Source: Cryptomeria japonica (lineage: Eukaryota > Streptophyta > Pinopsida > Cupressales > Cupressaceae). From it: DNA of 64,000 bases. The notes beneath the pieces were generated by a model. That model saw only the letters and a list, made by a program, of their open reading frames with translations. It was not told the DNA's origin and made no database searches. This document shows positions 11,471-21,654 of this stretch, in pieces. Within the stretch, counting starts at the first letter, position 1, and the number at the start of each line of letters is the position of its first letter. Location of the stretch: positions 698,844,656 through 698,908,655 of the forward strand of contig NC_081412.1 of NCBI RefSeq assembly GCF_030272615.1, written 5' to 3'. Both the position numbers and the translations under genes were made by a program.

Positions 11471-12211
11471 CGCGAGAGTATAAGCATATGCCAATACTGT
11501 CGGTAAAGTACAAGGAAACAAGATTGAAAGACTTCTACCACATCAAGGAGGCAAGGTACACCAATCCCCCAGTGGACTAAGGATCTTATGACTTTAATTA
11601 ACAAAGTATAAGGGAAGATCAAGGAGGGAAAACTATGACTGCAAGTAGAAAGGTTCCCCTTACTATGAGTCATGAAAAAGATACCAAAATTATGAAGCAA
11701 AGACAAGTTCACTAAATAATTCTAAGTATCAAAAAGGAAAATATGAGTGGAGTGTATGCCCCCACGTTAAAGCTATCGTGCGTGCCTTATCAAGAGTGAT
11801 TTATTTAAGGTAGGATATACCCAAGAGAGAGAGAAGAGAGGGAACATGTTATCACAAGAATTTAACCCCCAAGTGATGAATAAAGCCAAGGATAATGAAC
11901 ACAAAACACAACGCATGAGGAAGTTTCACTCTCCTCAGGGTCACTATGTTGTATGATAACTCATGTATATCATATATGTATATGTGCATATAATAATCAT
12001 CATTCCCCAAAGAAAGGACACTACCTTAGAATAAAGGGAAGAGAGGATGTCTTTCGAGACAACATGAAAGAGACCAAGAAAAGATCTCAATGCTTTGCAT
12101 TGTCCCCAAATAGACATTAAGGGAATAATAGAAGAACGGGGACACACATAGAAGAATGGTCACAAAAGAGCAAGAAAGGAGAGAGAGAGAAGATCTATAG
12201 TGCTAATATTG
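11471..12211 (-). other. Gypsy A 3' non-coding region
   Basis: Non-coding sequence between the last gypsy A coding frame and the polypurine tract. No RT, RNase H or integrase motif is visible in any frame. Nothing else is recognised. Confidence 0.55.
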
Positions 12212-13396
12212 CTAATCTAGCACGACATCTGCCTCCCAATATTGCTGATCACTATTTTGGGAAGGCGAGCAACACGTTAGAGGAGCGACATCGAGCACAG
12301 AAGATGGAGCTATCACAAGATCCAAACAAGGACTATGCTCATGTGGTAAGTCACTTGGCTCGATTCTAGGAGCTAGTATTAGGGTTTGTGAAAATTCAGT
12401 TGATAAATGCTTGTCCACATCAACATATTCATAATCACTATTAGAAGGATTAGGAGTTGTATGACCATCATGAATAACATTTTCACTCATTTCTTCATCA
12501 AAATTTAGAGAAAGAGGAGCACGAACACAAATAGGAGTAAAGCCATCACATGTTTTGTGTAACTTATGATTTGGAGATGTAGGTTGAACATCTTGCTTAG
12601 GAGAAAAGGGAATCATGTCAACTGTTGAAGTCTTGGGAGATTGAATATTTTGAGGAATAGCGTCATGAGCTCAAACACGGTGTCTTCATCGACATTCTCT
12701 CGCACAACGATTATGTCTAGTCTTAGTAGAAGGTTCAGAAGGAGGAGGAACATTTGAAAAAGTAGGAATGTTTTTCTCTTTGATAGTTGAAGTTTTAGGT
12801 TGAGGTCTTTTAGGTTGGACAAGAGGAGAAGCAGGCCTCTTCTCTCTATAAGAGGAAGGAGGTAGAACTGTGCCATATAAAGGAGGAATGTTAGGTGTAG
12901 GAAGAAGACCAAGTCCATCATGAGGAGGAGGTATAGGTCTAACCTTAGGAGGAATATTGTTTTTCTTCTTAGGAGAAAGTAAAGTCACATCCATAGAAAT
13001 AGGTTGAATATCTTCCTTAGGAGGGAGATTAGTTTTATCTATGAGGGGAAGAACTTCATCTTCAAGTATGATACGAATATCAATTGTTGGGGATCTAGGT
13101 TGACTTAAGGATTGGATCATATCTTTCTTCCATTTTTGATAAGATTGAAAAAGAGCATCGCTCCTTGATGGAAGAGATTGAAATTGCTTAGGCCAAAATA
13201 AATCAATAGGAACACTAGGGCTTCTTTCGGATGGACGAAATAAGTTATGGTTCACGGTTATGATTTCTCCATTGTGAGGAAATTTCAAACACTTATGGAT
13301 TGGAGAATCAATAGCCTTCATGGAAGATAGCCAAGGATAGCCCAACTTCACATGGAATTTCTCAGAAGATGGTATGATAACAAAGTCAACATCCAT
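12212..13396 (-). pseudogene. Gypsy A polyprotein C-terminal part, proline-rich
   Basis: Minus-strand frames 13396-12686 (236 codons) and 12616-12212 (134 codons). The first begins with the end of the protease-like region: LGYPWLSSMKAIDSP and HKCLKFPHNGEI match the post-protease motif seen in gypsy B ([20 protein letters not shown]). It then becomes proline-rich (NIPPLYGTVLPPSSYREK). The second is acidic and proline-rich and ends ADVVLD. No RT follows. A TAA between HT and SMDVD (about 13397-13399) reads as CAA to TAA. I cannot assign a function to the tail. Confidence 0.6.
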
Positions 13397-13399
13397 AGA

Positions 13400-13690
13400 T
13401 TAAGTATGAACTTCAACAAGAAGGGTGATAGAGCCAATGGTAGGACAAAATAATCCATCAAATAACTTCACAATTACATTAGAGGCATCATATATTGGTT
13501 TATGCAATCGTAAAGTGAAAAGATACTCCTCAGTGATGATGTTATCCATGCAAGAGGGATCAACAAGAGTGCCACGGCAAGGGATATCCTTAACCTTCAC
13601 AACTATGTCTAAAGGGCCATCAGGTGCTCTAATGGTCTCACTAGGGTCAAATGTAATACAAGAATCCTTAGGCGTATCTTTATTTCTACC
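13400..13690 (-). pseudogene. Gypsy A retropepsin-like region lacking the active-site triad
   Basis: The minus-strand frame from 13600 resembles a gypsy aspartic protease: RGTLVDPSCMDNIITEEYLF, then KLFDGLFCPTIGSITLLVEV. In active relatives the first part reads LVDxG[AS]; gypsy B has VLIDGGAGLNIC. Here the residues are LVDPSCMDN, so the D-[ST/G]-G loop is gone and catalysis is unlikely. A frameshift near 13610-13690 separates it from gag. The surrounding fold seems kept, so this may be decay or a long-standing feature of the non-autonomous family. Confidence 0.55.
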
Positions 13691-15244
13691 ATATTTACCA
13701 AGTTTGAAGCCATAGAAGTGAATTCCTCAGAGGAGAAAGAAGTATAATCAATCTCAATCATGTTAGAGGTATGAGAAGGCAAAGGATTAGTAAAAAAATT
13801 AAGATTTTGATTAAGAGGAGCTACTGATTTATTCCCCTTATCATTCACACCTGTTGTAGCATTCACATTGTTGTTGTTGATTGTATCATTGAACTTGATG
13901 AAGCTTTTTGTTGGTTTGAACTTCGCAAATGGTTGTTGAACACTCTCCCCCTTATCACTTGGAGCCATAGGAGTAGATTGCTCCATTTGACTAATAGCCA
14001 GTTGATAATTGTGGAGTGTTGTGCACAACTGCAGAAAGGAAGTAAACTCAGAAAAAAGAAGTTTTTCCCTAATATCTTTTTGCAAATTAGAAATGAAAAT
14101 TTGTGGAATATCATTATCAAGTACATGAAAAGAAATTTGAGCACACAAATGCTTATATCTACCAATGAAATCAGTCACTTTTTCTTTAACACCTTGTTTG
14201 CAATGCATTAAATCGGTCAATGATTTTAGGACCAATGTTATTTTGAAATTATTGGATGAAAGCATTTGCTAGTTATTGAAAAAAAGTGATGGAATACGAA
14301 GGCAAAGAGAAATACCATTGTAAAGCCTTATCTCTTATTGTTCTTGTAAACAGTTTTGCAAGCAATCTTTGATCATAAGCAAAATCAGTACACAACGTTT
14401 GAAATGTTTTGACATGTGTAAGAGGATCACCTTTTCCATTATAGAGTTCCAATTGAGGGACCTCAAAATGCTTAGGTGGCACGACTTTAACAATATAAAG
14501 AGAAAGTGGGATCGCAACATCAAAGGTGGGCACACTAAACTTGGATTGACTCATAGAAGCAATTTGTTGTTGTAAGGAAGACACGGTTTGAGAAAGATTG
14601 TTAATGGTTGCTTTGGTAGAATAATTGATGTTAGACATGGTTGGTTAAGATGGTGGCGTGATGTTATTGAAGGAAGACATGGATTGAGAATAAGGTGGTG
14701 GGAAATTATGATAGGTAGGCATAGGTGATGATTGCGTAGGAAACGAGACACTTAAAGGAGGAACAAAAGTGTTGAATGAATTGCCCCCTTGTGTCGCATT
14801 GATTGGTTGAGGGATAATAGGAATACTTGTGGAAGACATAGGTAAATATGGAGGATTAAACAAAGAAGAGGGATTGGCCCCATGACCAATGGTTGTAGGA
14901 ATGATATTCTTAGTTGATGTAGCCATGATGTTTGAAGTGAAAGTAGGAATACTAGCCATTGAAGTGGTCAAAGGAATAGAAGAATTGATTTGATTTGAAG
15001 GTTGTGAATAACCTAAGTTCTCAGCATAACTCGTGATAGGCATGACATTAGAATCAACAATATGAACAATGCCACGCAATATATCAATTCCATTATTATC
15101 ACTTTGAATCGTGTGTTTAAGGCCTTCAATTAATGGAAGAGATTCACTATTAGAGTATTCTTGGGACATCCATTCTTGAAAGTTATCAAATTGATTGTCC
15201 AATTTTGAAAGTTGATCAATGGAAACTCTAGTCAAAGCTTCTTT
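13609..15244 (-). pseudogene. Gypsy A gag, main part
   Basis: Minus-strand frames about 15244-14645, 14638-14273 and 14265-13609 form a Ty3/gypsy gag. N-terminal part: SIDQLSKLDNQFDNFQEWMS, then a Ser/Pro/Asn-rich linker. Retrotrans_gag part: FEVPQLELYNGKGDPLTHVK, FQTLCTDF, KALQWYFSLP, then CKQGVKEKVTDFIGRYKHLC. No zinc knuckle is seen after it. The frame is continuous to 15244, where copia C begins, and resumes at 48835. A longer open frame running past 15244 to 15352 reads into copia LTR and is not gag. There are stops near 14640 and 14270. Confidence 0.75.
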
Positions 15245-15371
15245 TGTTGGCATTATGTGAACCGGTATGAGGACATAATGGCATTGTGTGTTGTCATTGA
15301 TGTCAATATGATGAAGAGAAGAGAACTGGTATAACACGGTGAACCGGCACATGGAAGCGTTGTATGACTAC
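15245..15371 (+). repeat. Copia C 5' LTR, first 127 bp
   Basis: Begins TGTTGGCATTATGTGAACCG and matches the starts of the LTRs at 40801 and 47425 up to ...gtatgactac, where gypsy B begins. The last five bases, actac (15367-15371), would be the left target site of gypsy B; the right copy was lost in a deletion. Confidence 0.85.
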
Positions 15372-16418
15372 TATGTATGTGAAAAGTGGACTAAGAATAT
15401 GTATCTGCAAGACACAACACTTCAATAGAGTCATTACATGCATGGTTAATCAGATATAATCAATGAATAATAAACCATAACAAATTGACCCATTGCCTTC
15501 GAAAAGATGCGAGTATAAGATTGCTCTCAGATTATTTAGCAATACCAGTGACTAGACAACATCAAGACGAAGGATTTAATTCTATATGAGCATGATGAAT
15601 GCTAGATGGATGCAATATTAATCTAACAAGATTTAAGCAATATTTAGCTAGATGATTTAAATATGCATGTGATATGTGAAATAACTAATATTCAATGAAC
15701 CTAGAGCAAAACTAGCATAATAACAATACTTTCTCCAGGGTTTTTGGATGAGAGATGAGAGCTTGAATTTATAGAAAATTCAGAAAGAAACCAACGGCTA
15801 AGATCAAATGATGATGAGAAGTCAAGATTTTCCAAGAGGAAGCACAATCCAGGTGAATTGATGTGATTGGATGCTTTTCTCGGTTTTAAAGGAAATGGAA
15901 CTAAAATTAAGATAAAATCAAAAAAAAGTGATTTATTCTCTATTTCATTCAATTTTAAGATTTAATTGTTTTAATTGCTTTCTTCGAGATTATTTATCAA
16001 TTTTTAATTTGTTTTTCAAGATTATCTCCAATTGATTTCTTTTCTCAATTTTTTCCTTTCTTGGTCAATTAATTCCTTTTTTGATTTATTTCCATTTTTT
16101 AAGATTTGTGCTCAATTGATTTAATTAAAATTAATTCATCTTTCTTGATTTGATGGCAAATTGATTTATTTAATTAAATATGCTAGGATATTTAATAAAA
16201 TAAATAAGATAATTGTTTAAAATGATTTACTTGGAATGACTTAATTAATTAAATATAAATATTTAATTAATATTGATTGAGTAATTTGTCGTGTGACATT
16301 GATGATTAAAAAATTAATGATGTGCTCAAGATTTATTGAATTGCCTTTAGTTAGGACCTTGGTGATGTTGTCGAGATTAGGGGCCCATGGTTTAGATGAC
16401 CATTTTTAGGGTATTACA
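15372..16418 (-). repeat. Gypsy B 3' LTR
   Basis: 1,047 bp. The minus strand begins TGTAATACCCTAAAAATG. The other end reads tatgtatgtgaaaagtgg on the plus strand, equivalent to tgtgtgtgtgaaaagtgg at 37887, so the terminal CA has mutated to TA in this copy. It matches 37887-38552 over its first two thirds. It is AT-rich with runs of ttaattaa near 16200-16270. Confidence 0.85.
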
Positions 16419-16431
16419 TTTGCCCCTCTTT
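16419..16431 (-). other. Gypsy B polypurine tract
   Basis: The minus strand reads AAAGAGGGGCAAA immediately before the TGTAATACCC start of the 3' LTR, as expected for a Ty3/gypsy plus-strand primer. It fixes the orientation of the element. Confidence 0.85.
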
Positions 16432-18110
16432 GAATTAATGTGTGAGCGGTGCGTTGGTTCAAAGAAAAAATGATGTCTAGGAGATACTAGTTCTGAACTT
16501 GATTGATCACAAACTAGATGAAAAGTGAGGTGTTAAGCTTGATTCGAAGCGATGAAGCTGAGTGAAGTCTGATTAAAGCGACATTGTTCCTGAACTTGAT
16601 TGAACTAGGAACGATAGAAAACAAAGATACCGAACTTGAACTTGATTGATCAAGAGGCGGATCTTACTGACTAGAACTTGATTGAACTTAGACACAGTGA
16701 GTGATGATAAAAATTGATATTGAAATTGATTGGTCAAGATACGATAAAGATAAACTATCCAGCTTGATCAAGAAACGAATACTGAACACCTGCTTAGATT
16801 AAGCGTGATCAAAGAAACTCCTTAACGTTAAGAGATTGATTCAGATAAAAGACAAATATCAGTTTGATATGAAGTGATGAAACTGATATGCCCCTAGAAA
16901 TTGATTCGATTCAGAAATCTCAACTTGATATAAAGCGATGAAGTTGAGATGCCCCTAGCGATGAGGTCTTATTTGATTGATTTTAGTTGAAAAAGAGTTT
17001 TGCTTGACTTTTGATGAAGATTTGAAAATTTTCTTGACATTTGAGGTCACAAGTATGTCCCCTCGAGAGCGAAATCGAAAAAAAAAGCGAGGGTACATGA
17101 CGATAGGCAATTTTTAGCGATGGTAAGTTGTTTGAGCACAAATTAAATCAGGGGAATTTTATTTTTTATTTTTTTTAAAAGCGAGAAATTGAGCGCAAAG
17201 TTGCCTTGCAGAAATTAGATTGAGATTTGTCGTTAATTAATGAGAAATTGAGAGCAAATTAGAAGAAAGAATGAGAAGCTGATGAAAAGAGCGCTAAGTG
17301 GTCCAAATTCTAAAATTGACTAGAAAAATGATCTCGAATTTTGATTTCGATCCCGAAAATGGAATCAGAACGGTCAAATTAGCTAAGGGTACAATTTTCA
17401 TGTCCATCCGAGCAAGTTGAAAAATTAGGTTTTTGGCTATACATGGGACAAAAGTGTCATTTTCAATTCATTTTAACCCTCCAAGTTTGAAAAGTCAAAA
17501 AGCCTTCTGCAAAGAAAAATGGTGGTTCCTACTCGTCAGCATCGATTTAAGTGCTAGAGAAGACATAATCAACCCCAAAACTACGAGCCAGCGGTAAGTG
17601 ATCGATCTTAAGCCTGTTTGTGTTTCCAATTTTGAATTTTTTAATGCATTTTTCAAGTTTTCCACGTGTTTTGGGTCGGGTATCCCAGTTTATTGTGCGA
17701 GACAGGATCCTATCTCGTACGAGAAACTGGTAAAAATTATTTTGTCATTTTAGCCCATTAGTTTTATCGTTCTAGGGTCACCCATGTCTCGTACGAGAGG
17801 TCTGTAAAAAGACCCTTTTGTCGTGCGAAGTCTAAAAGTTTGTCGTTTTAGCCTGTTTTGTCATACTAGAGCTATTCCTGGGCCGTATGAGATGTTTCTT
17901 GCCTATGTTTTGTCGTATGAGAGACAGTGAGCATTTTTTAGGGTGTAAACATGAAATTTTGATTTTGCTTTTGATTTAGTTGGATTTGCGTGATGTTTTG
18001 CTTCTCTTGTAGGCTTATTTGGAATGGTTGTCTGATGCTTCATTGTGGGGTTTTGTTGTTTGCAGGTTAGATTACCTTCTATGTTATTCAGATGTGTGTA
18101 TCCTCCCACT
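16432..18110 (-). other. Gypsy B 3' non-coding region with short degenerate repeats
   Basis: No coding motif. From about 16490 to 16960 the motif gaacttgattga(tcaag) recurs at least eight times in degenerate form, and a longer unit (ttgatatgaagtgatgaaac then tgatatgcccctagaaat) occurs twice, near 16862 and 16924. From about 17700 to 17930 there are five forms of tcgtacgag or tcgtatgag, also seen in the leader of the same element. Confidence 0.6.
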
Positions 18111-19214
18111 ATGGCATTAGCGTGACATTTATTTGAGGTTGAGCAAGCTCATGTTGATTTGAGTGGCTTGACTCATCTGTTGGGATTACCCGATATCCGT
18201 GTGAACCACGGGATGCTCACGATGTTGGTAGAGTGTTTTCATTCAGAGCATAATACATTTCATTTGCCAGTTGGGGAGTTGACTATCACTCCCAAGGATG
18301 TGTACAGGATCCTTCGTATCCCTTTTGCTGGGGATAAGGTGGATTATGATACCGCGTTGTTACCTGGACTGCAGGCAGTTAGGCATGTCTTTGGGGATCT
18401 AGACATTTTGACTCCTTCTGTGAGTTGGGACATACTTATGAGCAGATACAGTGAGGAGTATCCCCTAACATGTCTTCTAGCAAGGTTCATCGGGTGCTTT
18501 TTGATGCTAGACAAGGGGCAGCAGGGTTTCCAGAGCGGATGGGGCCAGATGCTAGAGAGGTTGATAGAGACCTCTCACAGACATGGTTGGGGCTCTTGTT
18601 TATTGGCCCACATGTATCGGGAGATGCATGAGATCATATACAGAGATGGGCGGAGCATGGGCATGGGGGTATACATTTTCCAGGTGTGGGCTTGGGAGCA
18701 ACTTCCTGTGTGTCGGCCCATAGTAGCAGACAGCAAAGAGCTTGGGCAGCCGATCATTTACAGGCATGTCGGATATATCACACAGCCCCATCTAGGCAAG
18801 ACAGACTTCTGGAGATGGCAACTCGATGACCTGATAGCCGTCGTATGGAGACCATACAGAGGGTTGGAGCCGTGGGATGACTGGCAGCTAGTTCGCAAGG
18901 ACCTATTTGTTACACGCCTACTGATTGGGAGATCACAAATTCTTGTGGAGCGATTCATCGTTTTGCGAGTGATGAGGCAGTCTGGCCAGCCCCAGGGGAT
19001 TTCGTCGGAGTATATAGCATATGCTCGATATGCAGATGAGGAGAGACAGGGATGGTCTCCATTATCATATGTGCTAGCGATGCAAGAGTTGACAGGGTTA
19101 CACCATCTAAGGTGGGATTACCTAGATGATGTAGCGGATGCAAGGGTATTGCCCCAGTACAGAGATCATTTTCAGCAGTATCCATTCCCATGTTTTATAG
19201 ACCTGGGCAAGTAG
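18111..19214 (+). CDS. antisense ORF with plant mobile domain (PMD)
   Basis: Plus strand, opposite to gypsy B genes. The open part is 18159-19214 (351 codons from a TTG). In the same frame an ATG at 18111 is followed by a TGA at 18123-18125 (ALA*HLFEVEQ), so the likely original start is 18111. The plant mobile domain hallmark NTFHLPVGELTITPKDVYRI lies at residues 32-51 of the open part, then LLARFIGCFLM and VYIFQVWAWEQLPVCRP, typical of the PMD/aminotransferase-like family of transposon-linked and MAIN-like plant proteins. Its biochemical role is not established. Extra ORFs of this kind, often antisense, are known in plant Ty3/gypsy elements. The stop at 19212-19214 (GK*APHV) may be CAG to TAG, because the frame stays protein-like beyond it. 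Confidence 0.7.
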
Positions 19215-19898
19215 GCTCCTCATGTTGAGGATGTTGAGGAGGATGCCCCCGCACCAACTCAGGGATAGGGCTAGAGACAGGGTTAGAGGTAGGGTCAAGC
19301 ACAAAGAGCTGAGGCTCCACGATGGGGTAGTGGTGATCCAGGTGCTAGCAGTAGCAAGGTGCCAGCTGAGGGAGAACAATAGAGGGGTGAGGGTGGATCC
19401 CTAGGGTGAGTGGGTGGGATGGAGGAGGAGCGAGCAACTCTTAGACAGGTGTGACAGCAGAGAGAGGAGCAGGGTGGAGCTGGAGGTGGAGGTGGAGATG
19501 GGGGTGGAGAGCCTGCGAAAGAGCAGGGGACAGACATTGGACGGTCGATGAAGGCACGTCTTGCAGAGCTGCAATCACAGTTGCTAGTGGCGCAGACTTA
19601 GCTAGCAAAGCGAGACTAACAGTTGGTCGAGGTGAGGACCGAGCGTGACCACCAAATCACAGCATTAAGAGCAGAGTCGAGAGTGGAGATAGAGTCTCTA
19701 CGATATGAGGTCCTTCTTCAGAGCAGTAGGGCATCTTACTATGTAGCAGCATATAGTGTTGTGGTTCCTGTTGCACAGCAGGTGCAGCCATATTCGCAGT
19801 ATACGGCCCGATCAGAGGGAGCACGAGCACCTCGACAGGATCCTGGGCATCAGGCTCCTCCTCCACCACCAGGCGATGAGGGAGAGGGAGCGAGCTAG
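19215..19898 (+). pseudogene. C-terminal tail of the antisense PMD ORF, stop-ridden
   Basis: Same frame as the PMD ORF, with no frameshift to the final TAG at 19896-19898. Order: acidic/proline part (APHVEDVEEDAPAP), a Gln/Gly-rich stretch, Gly/Glu-rich stretch (GGAGGGGGDGGGEPAKEQ), a probable coiled coil (VEVRTERDHQITALRAES), and a Pro/Gly-rich end. About ten stops interrupt it; in the Gln/Gly-rich part, repeated CAG-GGx wording has become TAG-GGx several times. The tail layout (disordered, coiled coil, proline-rich) is common in PMD proteins of retroelements. Inference: the intact ancestor had about 595 codons. Confidence 0.6.
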
Positions 19899-20099
19899 AT
19901 GATTTCTTTTTGTAGCTCAGATATTTTTTGTAGACACACCCATTTTTTTGTAGCTTATACGATTCTTGCTTCGATGGGAGTTTGTATATGTCTTTTGACA
20001 TCATTTTGTACCTTAGACTTGACATGATATATATACGAGATCCGATTTGACTTCATCGTACTTGTGTTGATTCTCTTATGAGATGTCCTTATATGCTTT

Positions 20100-20340
20100 A
20101 TTCTATATGTATGCATTTCTTTTCAGTATAGATGAATGAATGCAAATGGAATATGGGTTTTTATTTTTGTTTCTTTTCATATGCAAATAAGTAATGAATG
20201 ATGAGTAATGCAATTTTTTTCATTTTTCTATGCAATAAGATGAATGATAATGAATGATGCAATGTTTTCATTTTTTCTATGCAATAAGATGGATGTAAAT
20301 TAATGATAGTGAATGTATGAAGCTATATGAAATGCTCATT
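20100..20340. repeat. degenerate tandem repeat, about 55-60 bp unit
   Basis: About two copies of a unit containing ttctatgcaataagatgaatg with flanking aatgatgcaa-type sequence, near 20222-20300, within a region rich in atgaatgatg. Imperfect; non-coding. Confidence 0.45.
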
Positions 20341-20635
20341 TATGCAGCTAACATCTCAAAACACAAGTACTTGATCAAAGAAATGATGAAAAGAGACCAC
20401 TTAGAGAAGAAATGATGATGCTCCAACTCTCATTCAAAAGATAAAGAGAAAGCATTGTTACTATACCAAAATCACTCCAAATTCACGGGATGCAGAATGA
20501 AATGCAAAATGAGATGCAAAATGAGATGCAACCTAAACCTAGTCACTGGATTTGAACAAATTAATTTTCATCATTGAGCGCTTTACAATTATGGCAGGCA
20601 GAATAGATAATTAATATTGCACATAAAAAGAAATG

Positions 20636-20707
20636 AAGGTGAAATCGCCTCACATACCTGTAGCATTCAAATAAGCGGAGTCGAGGTATGTGAGGAGATT
20701 TCACCTT
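20636..20707. other. near-perfect inverted repeat (hairpin)
   Basis: The left arm (20636-20659, begins aaggtgaaatcgcctcac) and right arm (20684-20707, ends gaggagatttcacctt) are complementary over 24 nt with one mismatch, around a 24-nt spacer. A transcript from either strand would fold into a 72-nt hairpin. It lies between the antisense ORF and the minisatellite in gypsy B. Role unknown. Confidence 0.8.
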
Positions 20708-21380
20708 GATGTGAAGGCTCTTATCACAGACACCCAGCTAATTTAAATGTTTCTATATCATTGGAATCATTCCTTCAAGCAGAAAACAAAGAAAATATTA
20801 TGCTCCCAATCCTTGCTCCTCTTAGTCACAATAGACTTCCTCGAGTTACTCAGAGGGATAATATTCGAAAACCAATATAAAAGACAGCACACAAATAAAA
20901 TTTTCATGCATAGCTCAAACTGTTTAGTGATTGTTTTTCGTTATGTTGTTTTGCTTGTTAACTCAGTGATAAAACTCTTCAGTACTCAGGAGACAGGTGA
21001 CTAACTCGGAGTGGACGACCAGGTTTCACTGACATAAGGTTGACTTGGTTGATACTTCTTAGGACATATAATGTGCTCTATTGATTACCTAAGACTGGGA
21101 CATTGATCGGTTTCAAGCCATGACGGTTCCAACGAACTAGGATGTCACAAAAGTGACTAAAATATGTACAAGTGAAAGCAAATATGCAGGAAAGCAGGAA
21201 TGCCAACGTTGCGTTGATAGATGGAGCGCTTGACTACAAGAGGCACCTGTTTACCAGATTTTCACCTGCTTGGCAGAGATTCATTTTTATTTTTTACCAA
21301 GGTTCCTGTTTACTAGGTTTTCACCAAGGCATTTTCTCTTCTTCTTTTTTTTCTTTTTTTTTGTTTTCTTTTTTTTGGGG

Positions 21381-21645
21381 AATTTCTTCAGGACATTTTC
21401 TAATTTTTAGGATTTCTTCAGGACATTTTCTAATTTTTATGATTTCTTCAGGACATTTTCTAATTTTTATGATTTCTTCAGGACATTTTCTAATTTTTAT
21501 GATTTCTTCAGGACATTTTCTGATTTTTAAGATTTCTTCAAGACATTTTCTGATTTTTATGATTTCTTCAGGACATTTTCTGATTTTTAAGATTTCTTCA
21601 GGACATTTTCTGATTTTTATGATTTCTTCAGGACATTTTTCGCTG
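21381..21645. repeat. 30-bp minisatellite, about 8.6 copies
   Basis: Direct repeats of gatttcttcaggacattttc followed by taatttttat, head to tail with few substitutions. Later units carry tga for taa (ttttctgatttttaa), so two sub-variants are ordered along the array. The open frame through it (repeating HFLIFMISSG) exists because the unit is a multiple of three and is not a gene. It begins close to the end of the integrase frame. Confidence 0.95.
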
Positions 21646-21654
21646 AAAAAAGCT

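Noticed and set aside
14645-15352. Gypsy A gag frame starting at 15352
   Set aside because: Residues before 15244 are read from the copia C LTR; the same peptide-like text appears at 40726-40908 and 47350-47532 on the minus strand.
18955-19537. Minus-strand frames with proline- and leucine-rich text (for example 19295-19537)
   Set aside because: They are shadows of the antisense PMD ORF and its Gly/Glu-rich tail.
21381-21645. Regular direct repeats that might suggest a CRISPR array
   Set aside because: Units are contiguous with no unique spacers, and the context is a plant retrotransposon.
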